DNA from: CAMPJM01 sp964440915
GTDB lineage: Bacteria > Bacteroidota > Bacteroidia > Cytophagales > Cyclobacteriaceae
Assembly: GCA_964440915.1 (NCBI GenBank)
Contig: CAYTTV010000062.1
Coordinates: 1-17,659 of the forward strand
Direction: 5' to 3'
Length of the DNA stretch: 17,659 nucleotides
In this document: piece by piece, positions 1 to 8,700 of the stretch
Layout: each line of letters opens with the position of its first letter
Numbering within the stretch: position 1 is the first letter of the stretch
Made by a program: the position numbers and the translations under genes
The notes under the pieces: generated by a model
Seen by the model: the letters and a program-made list of their open reading frames with translations, nothing else
Databases searched by the model: none
What the model was told of the DNA's origin: nothing

Positions 1-26
1 GCTTTGTCAAGGATGGGAAACAGAAG

Positions 27-119
27 CCGTTGGTGATGACAGGAAACAGCGAGATAATGGAGAAACAGGGTCCGTCGGGAATGACGGAGCAACAGGCTTC
101 GTTGGAATGACGAGAAACA
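27..119. repeat. Degenerate intergenic repeats with GGAATGACG core
   Basis: Three imperfect copies of a unit resembling CGTTGGAATGACGAGAAACA lie at about 27-49, 71-95 and 98-119. The core GGAATGACG is exact in the second copy (78-86) and third copy (104-112) and degenerate in the first. The second copy contains the inverted repeat CCGTC/GACGG (72-76 and 83-87) with a 6-base loop, and the third has a shorter CGT/ACG version. I see no credible coding frame across 1-137. The series may continue left of the window. Its function is unknown; it could be a decayed intergenic repeat family. Confidence 0.4.
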
Positions 120-173
120 TGAAACGCACAAAAGGAATTGCCGTACAAAGAGGAGCAGAACAATACTTTCCAC

Positions 174-680
174 ATGAAATACCAATTCAGAAAAGCGGCA
201 ACAGAGGATATACCGGTCATATGGAAAATCCTTCAGAGTGCTATAACCAGGCGAAAAGCAGACGGAAGCAGTCAATGGCAAGATGGGTATCCCAATCCTG
301 CGGTGATCGAAAAAGACATATCAAAAGGTGGTGGTTATGTGTTGACGGATGGCAATACCATCATAGGGTATTGTTCGGTGCTTGTGAATGACGAGCCCGC
401 ATATGGTGACATCAAGGGCAAGTGGCTTACCAATGAAGACTTTGTAGTATTCCATAGGATCGCGATTGCCGAGGCATATCTGGGAAAAGGATTTGCTAAA
501 ATGATGCTTTCCTTCATTGAAGGATTTGCTTTGGAAAGGGGCATCAAAAGTATAAAGGCAGACACCAATCACGACAATGATGGCATGTTGAAGATATTTG
601 AGCAGCTAGGGTACGTATACTGCGGTGAGGTCACGTTCCGTGGAAGCGTCCGGAAAGCTTTTGAAAAGGTGTTAGAATAG
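174..680 (+). CDS. GNAT-family N-acetyltransferase
   Basis: This is a 168-residue GNAT-fold protein, predicted to move an acetyl group from acetyl-CoA to an amine; the acceptor cannot be told from sequence. The N-terminal RKAATEDIPVIWKIL (about residues 6-20) is the usual first strand and helix. SQWQDGYPN in the N-terminal third is typical of a small GNAT subgroup that includes poorly characterised Firmicutes and Bacteroidota members. Motif A is present as VFHRIAIAEAYLGKGFAKMM, with the acetyl-CoA pyrophosphate loop LGKGFA. The C-terminal part (NDGMLKIFEQLGYVYCGEV) is the standard motif B region. The frame extends upstream to a TTG at 138, but ATG 174 is preferred because the recognisable fold starts at once after it. 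The gene ends 3 bases before the stop of the convergent neighbour, so no independent terminator fits between them. Confidence 0.85.
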   Translation: MKYQFRKAATEDIPVIWKILQSAITRRKADGSSQWQDGYPNPAVIEKDISKGGGYVLTDGNTIIGYCSVLVNDEPAYGDIKGKWLTNEDFVVFHRIAIAEAYLGKGFAKMMLSFIEGFALERGIKSIKADTNHDNDGMLKIFEQLGYVYCGEVTFRGSVRKAFEKVLE

Positions 681-683
681 TGA

Positions 684-1499
684 TCAATATTCACCAGTGA
701 CATATAATTTATACCCTCCTTGTGCTTTATTCCATTTCCCTAAGCTTGAATTTCTGGCGTATCGGTTGCCTCCAATCAAGACGCTACCAGCATAAATATT
801 GTGCATTTCAGCATTTGGGCTGGGCAAGAACTCTATGCTCACAAAAAAATCGCCTTTGATAACTATATTGTAAGGTGATAGATCAACAGTATTCCAACCG
901 GAAACAACCCCATCAATTATAATATTGTCATTTATTATCATGTCTCCAGGAACCCCATCTGCTGACTTGTATAGCTTTATTCTAAACTTAAAAGGAAGTG
1001 AATCTTGATAGATCCTAAGGAAGATGTTGAAATCGACTAATCTTAGTGTCCTATTTGTTTTTATTTCCTGAGCGATTTCATAGATATCTTCCTCACCAAT
1101 CCCTAACCCTCCCCACAATAAAGGATTATGCGTTCTTATGCCTATCTTTTTCCTCTTTGTCGCTTTGGAAAAAATGATTACCTCATTCAATGCTGATACT
1201 CTTTCTTCCAAATAGACGTCAGTTCCTTTAATTAAATCTTCTACTAAAATGGCTTTAGGCTCATAGCTAACGTGCTGAAAAAGGATATAATCTTTTAGCT
1301 GATGCTTTGAAAAGGTAAGCTTATACTGGCCAGCATCATTGGAAATGGTGCCAAAGTTTTTCTCAACTATTCCAATATTTACATAGGGAATGGATTCTCC
1401 ACTATTTTTATCGATAACATGTCCCCTTACGCTTTGCGCATATACCATAAGGGACTGAGAAAAGACAAGAAAGTATAGCAGTAGGCTTGTGAATCTCAT
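684..1499 (-). CDS. Exported CarboxypepD_reg-like domain protein
   Basis: This 271-residue protein has a Sec signal peptide at about 1-21 (hydrophobic LLLYFLVFSQSLMVYA, then QS). A CarboxypepD_reg-like beta-sandwich follows at about 22-105, with the hallmark GHVIDKNSGESIPYVNIGI and then GTISNDAGQYKL. In Bacteroidota this domain is common at the N-terminus of TonB-dependent receptors and in exported proteins. No receptor plug or barrel follows here. Residues 110-271 form a beta-rich region (KFRIKLYKSADGVPGD, then SGWNTVDLSPYNIVIKGDFF) that I know only as a recurrent uncharacterised C-terminal module of such proteins. Likely location is periplasm or outer membrane. There is no lipobox cysteine and no obvious T9SS sorting domain. 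The gene stands alone on its strand with its own promoter. The domain call is sound; the function is unknown. Confidence 0.8.
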   Translation of the reverse strand: MRFTSLLLYFLVFSQSLMVYAQSVRGHVIDKNSGESIPYVNIGIVEKNFGTISNDAGQYKLTFSKHQLKDYILFQHVSYEPKAILVEDLIKGTDVYLEERVSALNEVIIFSKATKRKKIGIRTHNPLLWGGLGIGEEDIYEIAQEIKTNRTLRLVDFNIFLRIYQDSLPFKFRIKLYKSADGVPGDMIINDNIIIDGVVSGWNTVDLSPYNIVIKGDFFVSIEFLPSPNAEMHNIYAGSVLIGGNRYARNSSLGKWNKAQGGYKLYVTGEY

Positions 1500-1522
1500 G
1501 ATCTAGCTGATAAACAGAAATC

Positions 1523-1553
1523 GAAATTTAGAAAAATCCCATTAGCGATCAAA
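1523..1553 (-). promoter_or_regulatory. Putative Bacteroidota promoter of the CarboxypepD_reg-like gene
   Basis: On the minus strand, TTTG (1553-1550) is followed after exactly 19 bases by TAAATTTC (1530-1523). The Bacteroidota primary sigma consensus is TTTG-N19-TAnnTTTG, so only the last base of the -7 box deviates. The box ends 23 bases upstream of the ATG at 1499, which would give a 5' leader of roughly 15-20 bases. Motif match only. Confidence 0.5.
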
Positions 1554-1583
1554 TTTTATTGCACTGATCGTAAAGCGCAGTGA

Positions 1584-1667
1584 GCGCCCCCGATAGCAGC
1601 GGATTACCCCACAGGCCATGAGGTACGAATGGCCGAGGAGTAGCAGCGGATAGCGGGAAATGGCGCC
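1584..1667. repeat. Structured intergenic repeat-like element upstream of clpB
   Basis: The 298-base gap 1500-1797 contains a GC-rich block unlike its AT-rich surroundings. The outer arms pair GCGCC (1584-1588) with GGCGC (1662-1666) and CCCG (1589-1592) with CGGG (1654-1657). An inner hairpin pairs GGCCAT (1614-1619) with ATGGCC (1629-1634) across a 9-base loop. The decamer AGCAGCGGAT occurs twice in direct orientation (1595-1604 and 1642-1651). The order GATAGCAGCGGA, inner hairpin, AGCGGATAGCGGGAAA resembles, from memory, intergenic blocks seen downstream of genes in many Flavobacteriia and Cytophagales genomes. I know of no established name or function for it. It could be a transcribed RNA, a REP/MITE-like repeat or a terminator. 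The rest of the gap shows only the promoter at 1523-1553 and the clpB leader. Confidence 0.5.
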
Positions 1668-1797
1668 CAAACAAGTCATTTTGTCACTTTTAACCTGGTT
1701 TATACGGCAAAAACTGACAAATCTTCTTGAAAACAGTACTTGTAGCCTTTGGTTTATAATTTGATCGATGAGAGTAAAAACTCAAAAGTGTAAAGAA

Positions 1798-4416
1798 ATG
1801 AATTTTAACAATTATACTATAAAATCGCAGGAGGCTATTCAGAAAGCGGCTGAAATTGCTACAGGCAATCAGCAACAAGCCATAGAGCCTGGGCATTTGC
1901 TCAAGGCTATTTTGCTTTCGGATGAAAATGTGATCTCCTTTTTGCTGAAAAAGCTGAACATTAACCGTGGGCCTTTGGAAACCAGGCTGAGTGAAGTTGT
2001 TGCTTCTTACCCAAAAGTGAGCGGGCAGCAGCCTTACCTTTCTAACGATTCTCATGCTGCCCTGACCAAGGCTACCCACTACTTGAAAGAATTTAAGGAT
2101 GAATTTGTGGCCATAGAGCACATCATCTTGGGGCTGGTGGACGGAAATGATAAGGTTGCCAATCTCTTGAAGGACCTTGGCTTTAATGAAAAGCACCTCA
2201 AAATGGCGATTAAGGAGCTAAGGGGAGGCAATACGGTGAAGGACCAAAATGCTGAGGCCAAGTACAAATCGCTAGAACGATACTCTAAGAACTTGAACGA
2301 GCTAGCAAAAGCTGGAAAGATCGATCCTGTGATTGGCCGGGATGAGGAAATCAGGCGGGTGCTACAAATCCTCTCTAGAAGGACCAAAAACAACCCCATG
2401 TTGATTGGGGAACCCGGCGTGGGTAAAACCGCCATTGTGGAAGGCATGGCTCAACGGATTGTGGATGGAGACGTACCGGAAAACCTGAAGTCTAAGACGC
2501 TGATATCGTTAGACATGGGGCTACTTGTGGCCGGCGCAAAATATAAAGGAGAGTTTGAAGAAAGGCTCAAGTCGGTGATCAAAGAAGTGACAGATTCGAA
2601 TGGCGAAATCATTTTATTTATTGATGAAATCCATACACTGATTGGTGCTGGAGGCGGTGGAGAAGGCGCTATGGACGCTGCCAACCTCCTAAAGCCTGCA
2701 CTGGCCAGAGGAGAACTGCATGCTATTGGTGCTACTACACTGAAGGAGTACCAGCGCTATATCGAAAAAGATAAGGCACTGGAGCGGAGATTCCAGACGG
2801 TAACGGTAGATGAGCCTAATGTGGTGGATGCGATTTCTATCTTGCGGGGCATTAAGGATAAGTACGAACTGCACCATGGTGTGAGAATAAAAGACGATGC
2901 GGTAATTGCTGCGGTGGAACTGTCTAACCGATACATTACCGATCGGTTCTTGCCCGACAAGGCTATTGACTTGATGGACGAGGCGGCTGCTAAATTGCGG
3001 ATCGAGATAGATTCTTTGCCGGAAGAACTGGATGAGTTGCAACGTAGGATCATGCAATTGGAGATAGAGCGCGAGGCCATACGAAGAGAAAAGGACAAGG
3101 AAAAAGAAGCCGTGCTAAGCAAAGAAATAGCAGACTTATCGAGCAAGCGCAATGACTTGAAAGCCAAGTGGGATAATGAAAAATCTGTGATACATGGCAT
3201 TCAGCAAGAAAAGGAAAATATAGACAAGTATAAGATAGAAGCTGAGCAAGCAGAGCGTGGAGGCGACTTTGGGCGGGTGGCCGAACTTCGCTATGGGCGC
3301 ATAAGAGAAAGCGAACAGCGACTGGAAGAGCTGAAACAGCAACTGAAGGAAATGCAGGGCGACAACACCCTGCTGAAGGAAGAAGTTGATCCGGAAGACA
3401 TTGCTGATGTAGTGGCCAAGTGGACGGGCATACCTGTAGCGAAAATGCTGCAAAGTGATCGGGAGAAACTCCTGCATCTGGAAGAAGAATTGCGCAAAAG
3501 GGTGGCAGGGCAGGCTGAAGCCATCAGTGCATTGTCGGACGCGGTACGCAGAAGCCGGGCAGGACTGCAAGACCCTAAAAGGCCAATCGGTTCGTTTATT
3601 TTCTTAGGTACAACTGGTGTGGGTAAAACTGAGCTGGCCAAAGCGCTAGCAGACTTTCTCTTCAACGACGAAAACGCAATGGTGAGGATAGATATGTCTG
3701 AATATCAAGAGCGCCATGCGGTGAGCCGTTTGATTGGAGCACCTCCAGGTTATGTAGGCTATGAAGAAGGCGGACAACTGACCGAAGCTGTGAGGAGAAA
3801 GCCGTACTCTGTAATACTGCTGGATGAAATTGAGAAAGCGCATCCTGATGTGTTCAATATACTGCTACAAGTACTTGATGATGGACGGCTTACCGACAAT
3901 AAGGGTCGGGTAGCCAACTTTAAAAATACCATCATTATCATGACGACCAATATTGGCTCTCCTGTGATCCAAGAGAACTTTGAGCGAATGACGCCTGAAA
4001 ATGAGGAGTTTGTACTGGAAGAAACAAAGGAGCAGGTATTTGAGCTTTTGAGGCGTTCGGTGCGGCCAGAGTTTCTGAACCGTGTGGATGAGCTAATTAT
4101 GTTCAGGCCTTTATCGCAGAAGGATATTAGGAAGATCGTGGACATCCAGTTCAGGCATATCCAGCATCGGCTTGAAGAGAGTGGCATCAAGATAGAAGCT
4201 ACCGATGATGTGCTGGATCATCTTGGCAAAGCGGGCTTTGACCCACAATTTGGGGCAAGGCCATTGAAAAGGGTGATGCAACGCGAAATCCTCAATGAAC
4301 TGTCAAAGGAAATCTTGTCTGGAAAAGTTTCTAAGGATAGCATTGTGGCCATAACCATGGATGACAACCACAAGATTCAGTTTATGAACCTGGATGAAGT
4401 AAAGATTGGGGAATAA
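1798..4416 (+). CDS. clpB: ATP-dependent chaperone ClpB (Hsp100 disaggregase)
   Basis: ClpB is a cytoplasmic hexameric AAA+ disaggregase that threads aggregated proteins through its pore together with DnaK/DnaJ/GrpE. The 872 residues are full length for the family. In order: Clp N-domain (about 1-145), first AAA+ module with Walker A GEPGVGKT (204-211), pore tyrosine Y249 in GAKYKGEFEER and Walker B ILFIDE (D276, E277). Then comes the long coiled-coil middle domain (about 400-525), which separates ClpB from ClpA and ClpC. The second AAA+ module has Walker A GTTGVGKT (604-611), pore loop GYVGYEEGG (Y652) and Walker B VILLDE (D676, E677). The frame opens at an ATG at 1768, but 1798 gives MNFNNYTIKSQEAIQKA, the normal family N-terminus, after an A-rich leader (AAAGAA). 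A TATAATTTG at 1755-1763 could be a -7 element but has no convincing -33 partner. No ClpP-binding IGL/F tripeptide was noticed, as expected for ClpB. Confidence 0.97.
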   Translation: MNFNNYTIKSQEAIQKAAEIATGNQQQAIEPGHLLKAILLSDENVISFLLKKLNINRGPLETRLSEVVASYPKVSGQQPYLSNDSHAALTKATHYLKEFKDEFVAIEHIILGLVDGNDKVANLLKDLGFNEKHLKMAIKELRGGNTVKDQNAEAKYKSLERYSKNLNELAKAGKIDPVIGRDEEIRRVLQILSRRTKNNPMLIGEPGVGKTAIVEGMAQRIVDGDVPENLKSKTLISLDMGLLVAGAKYKGEFEERLKSVIKEVTDSNGEIILFIDEIHTLIGAGGGGEGAMDAANLLKPALARGELHAIGATTLKEYQRYIEKDKALERRFQTVTVDEPNVVDAISILRGIKDKYELHHGVRIKDDAVIAAVELSNRYITDRFLPDKAIDLMDEAAAKLRIEIDSLPEELDELQRRIMQLEIEREAIRREKDKEKEAVLSKEIADLSSKRNDLKAKWDNEKSVIHGIQQEKENIDKYKIEAEQAERGGDFGRVAELRYGRIRESEQRLEELKQQLKEMQGDNTLLKEEVDPEDIADVVAKWTGIPVAKMLQSDREKLLHLEEELRKRVAGQAEAISALSDAVRRSRAGLQDPKRPIGSFIFLGTTGVGKTELAKALADFLFNDENAMVRIDMSEYQERHAVSRLIGAPPGYVGYEEGGQLTEAVRRKPYSVILLDEIEKAHPDVFNILLQVLDDGRLTDNKGRVANFKNTIIIMTTNIGSPVIQENFERMTPENEEFVLEETKEQVFELLRRSVRPEFLNRVDELIMFRPLSQKDIRKIVDIQFRHIQHRLEESGIKIEATDDVLDHLGKAGFDPQFGARPLKRVMQREILNELSKEILSGKVSKDSIVAITMDDNHKIQFMNLDEVKIGE

Positions 4417-4551
4417 GGTCAATGTACCGGTGCCTTGATATCTTCGATGAGCGAATCGGGGTCTTTGAGAGATGCACAAGACTTTAGACACCGGATAAGA
4501 ACAAAGTTCATTTGATAATAAGCATTGTCAACAAGTGGCATGAGGTTTAGG

Positions 4552-4594
4552 CCGTTACAAAGGGTTGGGCAAATATTCCAGCCTTTTGTAACGG
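4552..4594. terminator. Hairpin between convergent clpB and yicC
   Basis: CCGTTACAAA (4552-4561) pairs with TTTGTAACGG (4585-4594) as a perfect 10-bp stem. It extends through GG/CC with one bulged base, and a further TGG/CCA pair (4566-4568 and 4578-4580) sits inside the loop. The hairpin lies between the two convergent stop codons, where a bidirectional terminator is expected. Neither side has a clear T-run, so it may terminate weakly or mainly protect 3' ends. The rest of 4417-4604 shows no gene. Confidence 0.5.
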
Positions 4595-4604
4595 ATCTAC
4601 CGCC

Positions 4605-5483
4605 CTACACTATATTCAACAGTTGCTCCTTTATTTTCTCCAGCTCTTCTTTCATGCCTACTACATATTTCTGGATGAGGGCGTCATTGGCCTTGGAACC
4701 AATGGTGTTGATTTCCCGACCGATTTCCTGGCTAATAAATCCAAGCTTTTTGCCTTGGGAAGCAGGCATGCTCATCACTTCTATGAAATAGTCCAAGTGA
4801 CTTTTTAGCCGTACTTTTTCTTCGTTAATGTCCAGCTTTTCAATATAATAGACAATCTCTTGTTCGATCCTGTTCTCGTCCGCAGTTCCTTTGAGCGACA
4901 GCTCCTCTATATTTTGCCTGATGCGGTTCCGTATGCTTTGGATTCTTAACGGATCTTGTTCGATGATTTTGCTGAGCATATTGCCGATTTCCACAATGGA
5001 AGCTTCAAGTTGGGTTTGCAATGTAGCCCCTTCTGTCTTCCTAAAATTGTCGCAGGCTGCCAAAGCCTCTTGGAGTTTCTTTTTCAAGAGCTCCCAATTT
5101 CCGCTTTCGTCTTGCTCCTGACTTTCCGAAAGCATCACTTCCGGAGACTGCAATGCAAGCTTGAAAATATCTGAAGTATCTGCATTTACCTCTTGCGCCA
5201 AGGCTTTCAATTGGTTGTAGTAGGCTAAAAATAAGGGGGTGTCAATGGCCAATTTAGAAGGTCGTGCGGTAGCGTCTACATAATCAAATGACAAGGAAAC
5301 CTTTCCCCGCTCCAACTTGTCCGAAACAATTTTCCTGATTTCCAGCTCTTTGTCTGCCAATGCTTTAGGAAATCTTAGGTTCAAATCTAAAAATTTGGAA
5401 TTTAAGGTTTTTACCTCCACATGTATTTTAAGGTTTTCTGATTCGTGGCTTGCGATACCATAACCAGTCATTGATTTTATCAT
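4605..5483 (-). CDS. yicC: YicC/YloC-family endoribonuclease
   Basis: This 292-residue member of the YicC/YloC family acts in the cytoplasm. E. coli YicC and B. subtilis YloC homologues are reported as endoribonucleases affecting small-RNA or mRNA turnover. The N-terminus MIKSMTGYGIASHES is diagnostic. The C-terminal DUF1732 block (about 195-292) contains DENRIEQEIVYYIEKLDINEE, RLKSHLDYF, GKKLGFISQEIGREINTIGSKA and a final KEELEKIKEQLLNIV. The frame runs upstream to a TTG (5525), but ATG 5483 puts the family N-terminus at residue 1. In many bacteria yicC sits directly upstream of gmk; here it is the last minus-strand gene before convergent clpB, so that link is absent. A possible weak promoter (TTG-N17-TATTTTG) lies 47 bases upstream of the start, suggesting transcription partly independent of the large gene at 5720-9043. 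Confidence 0.93.
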   Translation of the reverse strand: MIKSMTGYGIASHESENLKIHVEVKTLNSKFLDLNLRFPKALADKELEIRKIVSDKLERGKVSLSFDYVDATARPSKLAIDTPLFLAYYNQLKALAQEVNADTSDIFKLALQSPEVMLSESQEQDESGNWELLKKKLQEALAACDNFRKTEGATLQTQLEASIVEIGNMLSKIIEQDPLRIQSIRNRIRQNIEELSLKGTADENRIEQEIVYYIEKLDINEEKVRLKSHLDYFIEVMSMPASQGKKLGFISQEIGREINTIGSKANDALIQKYVVGMKEELEKIKEQLLNIV

Positions 5484-5671
5484 GAACGCTTTTCTTAACT
5501 TTTTAACAGGTTTAAAACGGGGCAATATAACAAAATAATGTTTTTAATTGCTTTCAAAAAATTCGGATGATGGAAAATTGCCTTTAAGCTTTTCGCCGTC
5601 GATGGCTTTTGTTCGCATTTAAAAACGATGTTATACCTTAAATGAGTATTTTTTTGTTTGGATGTACTTTA

Positions 5672-5715
5672 TGGCTATTACTTTTACTCAAAAAAGAACT
5701 GCTGCAAAATAGCCA
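5672..5715 (-). terminator. Inverted repeat just downstream of the large outer-membrane gene
   Basis: TGGCTATT (5672-5679) and AATAGCCA (5708-5715) form a perfect 8-bp stem with a 28-base loop, starting 5 bases past the minus-strand stop codon. There is a T-run in the loop but none after the stem, so intrinsic termination is uncertain. The rest of the gap 5484-5719 is AT-rich without a recognisable gene. Confidence 0.3.
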
Positions 5716-5719
5716 CTAC

Positions 5720-8700
5720 CTAAAAATCAAATCCCAGAGTCAGGTAAAACTTGGGTGAACCCACTACAAAATCTTCGATAGGCCAAGCCACATCAAACTT
5801 TAAGTAGTATCCTAACAATACGGTGCGCACACCACCCCCATAGCTTGCTAGCCATGGATTTTTAAAATTGATGATGTCTGCTGTAAACGGTGCTCCTGGG
5901 CTTTTGATCACTTCTGTATTGACGCTATTCACCTCTTCAAAAGGAGATTTGCCGGTCCATGCGGATCCGAAATCATAAAACCCTACCAATTGTAAGTTCC
6001 TGAAAAAATTGGAAGCGATAGGCCCTCTATGGAGATATTTGATCAAAGGAAAGCGCAGTTCTGCATTGAACAGGAAGGTTGTTGCCCCATTGAACTTGTT
6101 ATAATTGTAACCCCTTAGATTGGTGACAAACTTATGAAAAAGAATATCGCTGCTGTTTCTTTGATCGTAGGAAAACAAAGGCCCCTCTTCATCATCTCTA
6201 CCTTCTATATTATTGAATAGCCAATTGTCCATGCCTCCTAGCATATACCTTTTGGGAGACGCTCCAAAGAAATGGCCCATGAAAACCCTTGTAGCAAAAA
6301 CCAGCTCTCGATGAATCTTCTGGTAATGCCTGATATCTACCTCTACATTGGCAAAGCTCTTTTCTTTGTTATCCAGCCCTTGATAATGGCTTAGTCTGGC
6401 CACTCCTCGTGTTCCTTCAAATAGATTGAGGCCTCTTAAAGTGGTGTTGTCAAACACAAACTCTATTTTCCCGCCAGCATAATTTTCGGGCACATTGGTT
6501 TCCTTTCCCGCATTGGGATTGTTCAATTGCGAGGCTATGTTCAGGTCCACATACCTCGTCTGCACAAAATAAGGTGAAAATGTGATGCGAGAATTTACAC
6601 TGAAGGGGTATGATGCTCCTACCGTAACTTCGTTTTTGATATACCGCTGATTGTAGGAAAACTGCGGAGTTTCATCTTGCCAAGAATAGAACAGGCTGCT
6701 TCGGTCGTATCGTATATGGAAATCCAGCAAATACTTGAGATACTGGTATTCTGCATAGACCTTTCCAGTACGCAGATTACCCGTAGAGGCTACCAACCCT
6801 CCGTTAATTTTGTGGTCCTCTAGCATATCATTCATGCCCATCTCGGCTTGCACGCCAAAACCCATGAGCGGGTCTACCACCCATGACAGGGAAAAATTAT
6901 CAGCACTGAAGCGCGGGAAGTATGGGAAAGGGCCTTGTATGCTGGAAGTATTATGGGATTGTCTCAACCGAGCCAAAAAAGAAGTTTGGGTTGTCACTAC
7001 TTCTTCCACCTCTGTATCGAAGACATAATTATCCGTATCGATCAGGCCGCTGGATTCATCATCTTGCTCTATCTGGAAATCAGCAGGATCTATAAGACTT
7101 GTGGCTGAAAGCGAGTCTTCCATGTCAAACTCCAACTCGTCCAAGTCTATTTCAACATCCTCTGTTTCATCCACCACGTTTCCTTCACCTTCGTCGTTCT
7201 GAGGTTCTAAGTCGGCTTGTTTTCGCCGCTGTTGCAGCAGCTCCGACACATATTTCGCATTGGCTATCTCTTGACGCCTTGTGGCAGGTGTAAAGATATT
7301 ACGGACAAGCTCGGCGGTATTGTCCACAAAAGGATACTGCCTTCCATTCTCCGCCATAGTAAAAGTCAGTAAATTATGTGCCGCATCATAGTCAAAATCC
7401 TGTATGCTACTGCTATAATTTGTTACCTGCGTATAGATGCTGTCTTTTATACTGTATTTAAAAAGATTATATATACCCTTTTGATCACTTAAATAATATA
7501 TAGTATTGGTATCAATTGGTAATGGGTAGATATCCTTGCTGATCGTATTCGTAATTCTTTTGAGCATGAACCGTGAAGTGTCGATATCATAAGCAAAAAG
7601 ATTGTGATTTTCTTTGATATCGCTCAGGTTAACTTGTCCCACTCTAAGGCTGTCCGTAGTCCTGTTAGAAGAAAAGACGATCGCAGTAGAATTAGGGATA
7701 AACCTAGGGTAATTATCATCAAAAATATCATTGGTAACCCTTTTGACTGCATTCCTTCTCAGGCTCAATAAAAATATATCGCTTTGGCCATTCATATCGG
7801 CACTCATTACCGCTACCGATCCCCCTTCATTAAAACTAAAGCTATTGACTTGATTGAACCGGGAGAGGTCCTGCCGTAATCGAGATTTGGAAGATACTTC
7901 ATACATCCATAGATTCAGGGTCCCTCTCTTTGTACCCACTATACCCAATGTATTGTCATCTTTCCAGCTCAGCAATGGAATGCTTTCATCCACCTCCTGA
8001 TTGATCAGTTTCCTGCCAAAAGTCTGTACTTTTCTTTCCTTTCCTGTATGAAGATTTTTGATGAACACTGCATATTTACCATTCTGATTACGTGCATATG
8101 CTAGCAAGTTCCCGTTTGGGCTTATTGTCACAGCGTTGAACAAATAATCCTTCCTGTTTTTCTTAATGACCTTTAAGGAGTCGTCGGGGGCCACGTAAGC
8201 ATCGACAATCCGATCATCCATTTCCATATAAAACTGCTGCCATTCTTGCAAGAACACTTTAAAGGGAAGCCCTAGCGTATTGGCAATACTGCTCTCTTCA
8301 TTTCGGATAATCCGGGTGAGATTGAGAATATTGGAGACATTGCTTCTGCCATATTTTACGGCAATAAAATTCCAAATGGACTGTCCCAATATAGCAGCGT
8401 CCTTACCAGAAAATTTTGCCAGCTTTTTCACTTTCTTATCCTGAAAAACAGTACGCATATAATCGTCCATTTCTATGCTCCATCCTTCAGACACGTACAA
8501 AGCCGCTCCATCTATGAACCAATCGGGCAGGTTTAGGAGGTAGGAATTTTGAAACATGTCGGCCAGGCTCCCTCCATACATCATGTCATTTACGATCAAG
8601 TTAGAGATTTTATAGCGTAGGGCCTGTTTAAAACCTTCATGAGTGCCCGGATAGGCTACTTCGACCTGAGACTTTACAAAATTAGTCTGCCCCTCAATGG

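Noticed and set aside
107..391. Open plus-strand frame of 94 codons at the left end
   Set aside because: It overlaps the GNAT gene in another frame and its translation is rich in Arg, Cys and Trp with no domain resemblance.
1768..1797. Upstream ATG adding ten residues to ClpB
   Set aside because: The added residues do not resemble the family, whereas 1798 gives the normal N-terminus; a possible -7 element also sits right before 1768.
1690..4190. Several long minus-strand frames antisense to clpB
   Set aside because: Their translations are low-complexity, Ser/Leu-rich and shadow the conserved clpB codons; clpB itself is full length with all motifs.
4427..4494. CCGGTG/CACCGG inverted repeat after clpB
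   Set aside because: Only 6 bp with a 56-base loop; the hairpin at 4552-4594 is much stronger, so this is probably chance.
4525..4808. Plus-strand frames beyond clpB that overlap yicC
   Set aside because: They are antisense to the highly conserved C-terminal block of yicC and show no recognisable protein features.
5484..5525. TTG start adding 14 residues to YicC
   Set aside because: The diagnostic MIKSMTGYG begins at ATG 5483; the extension is basic and unlike family members.
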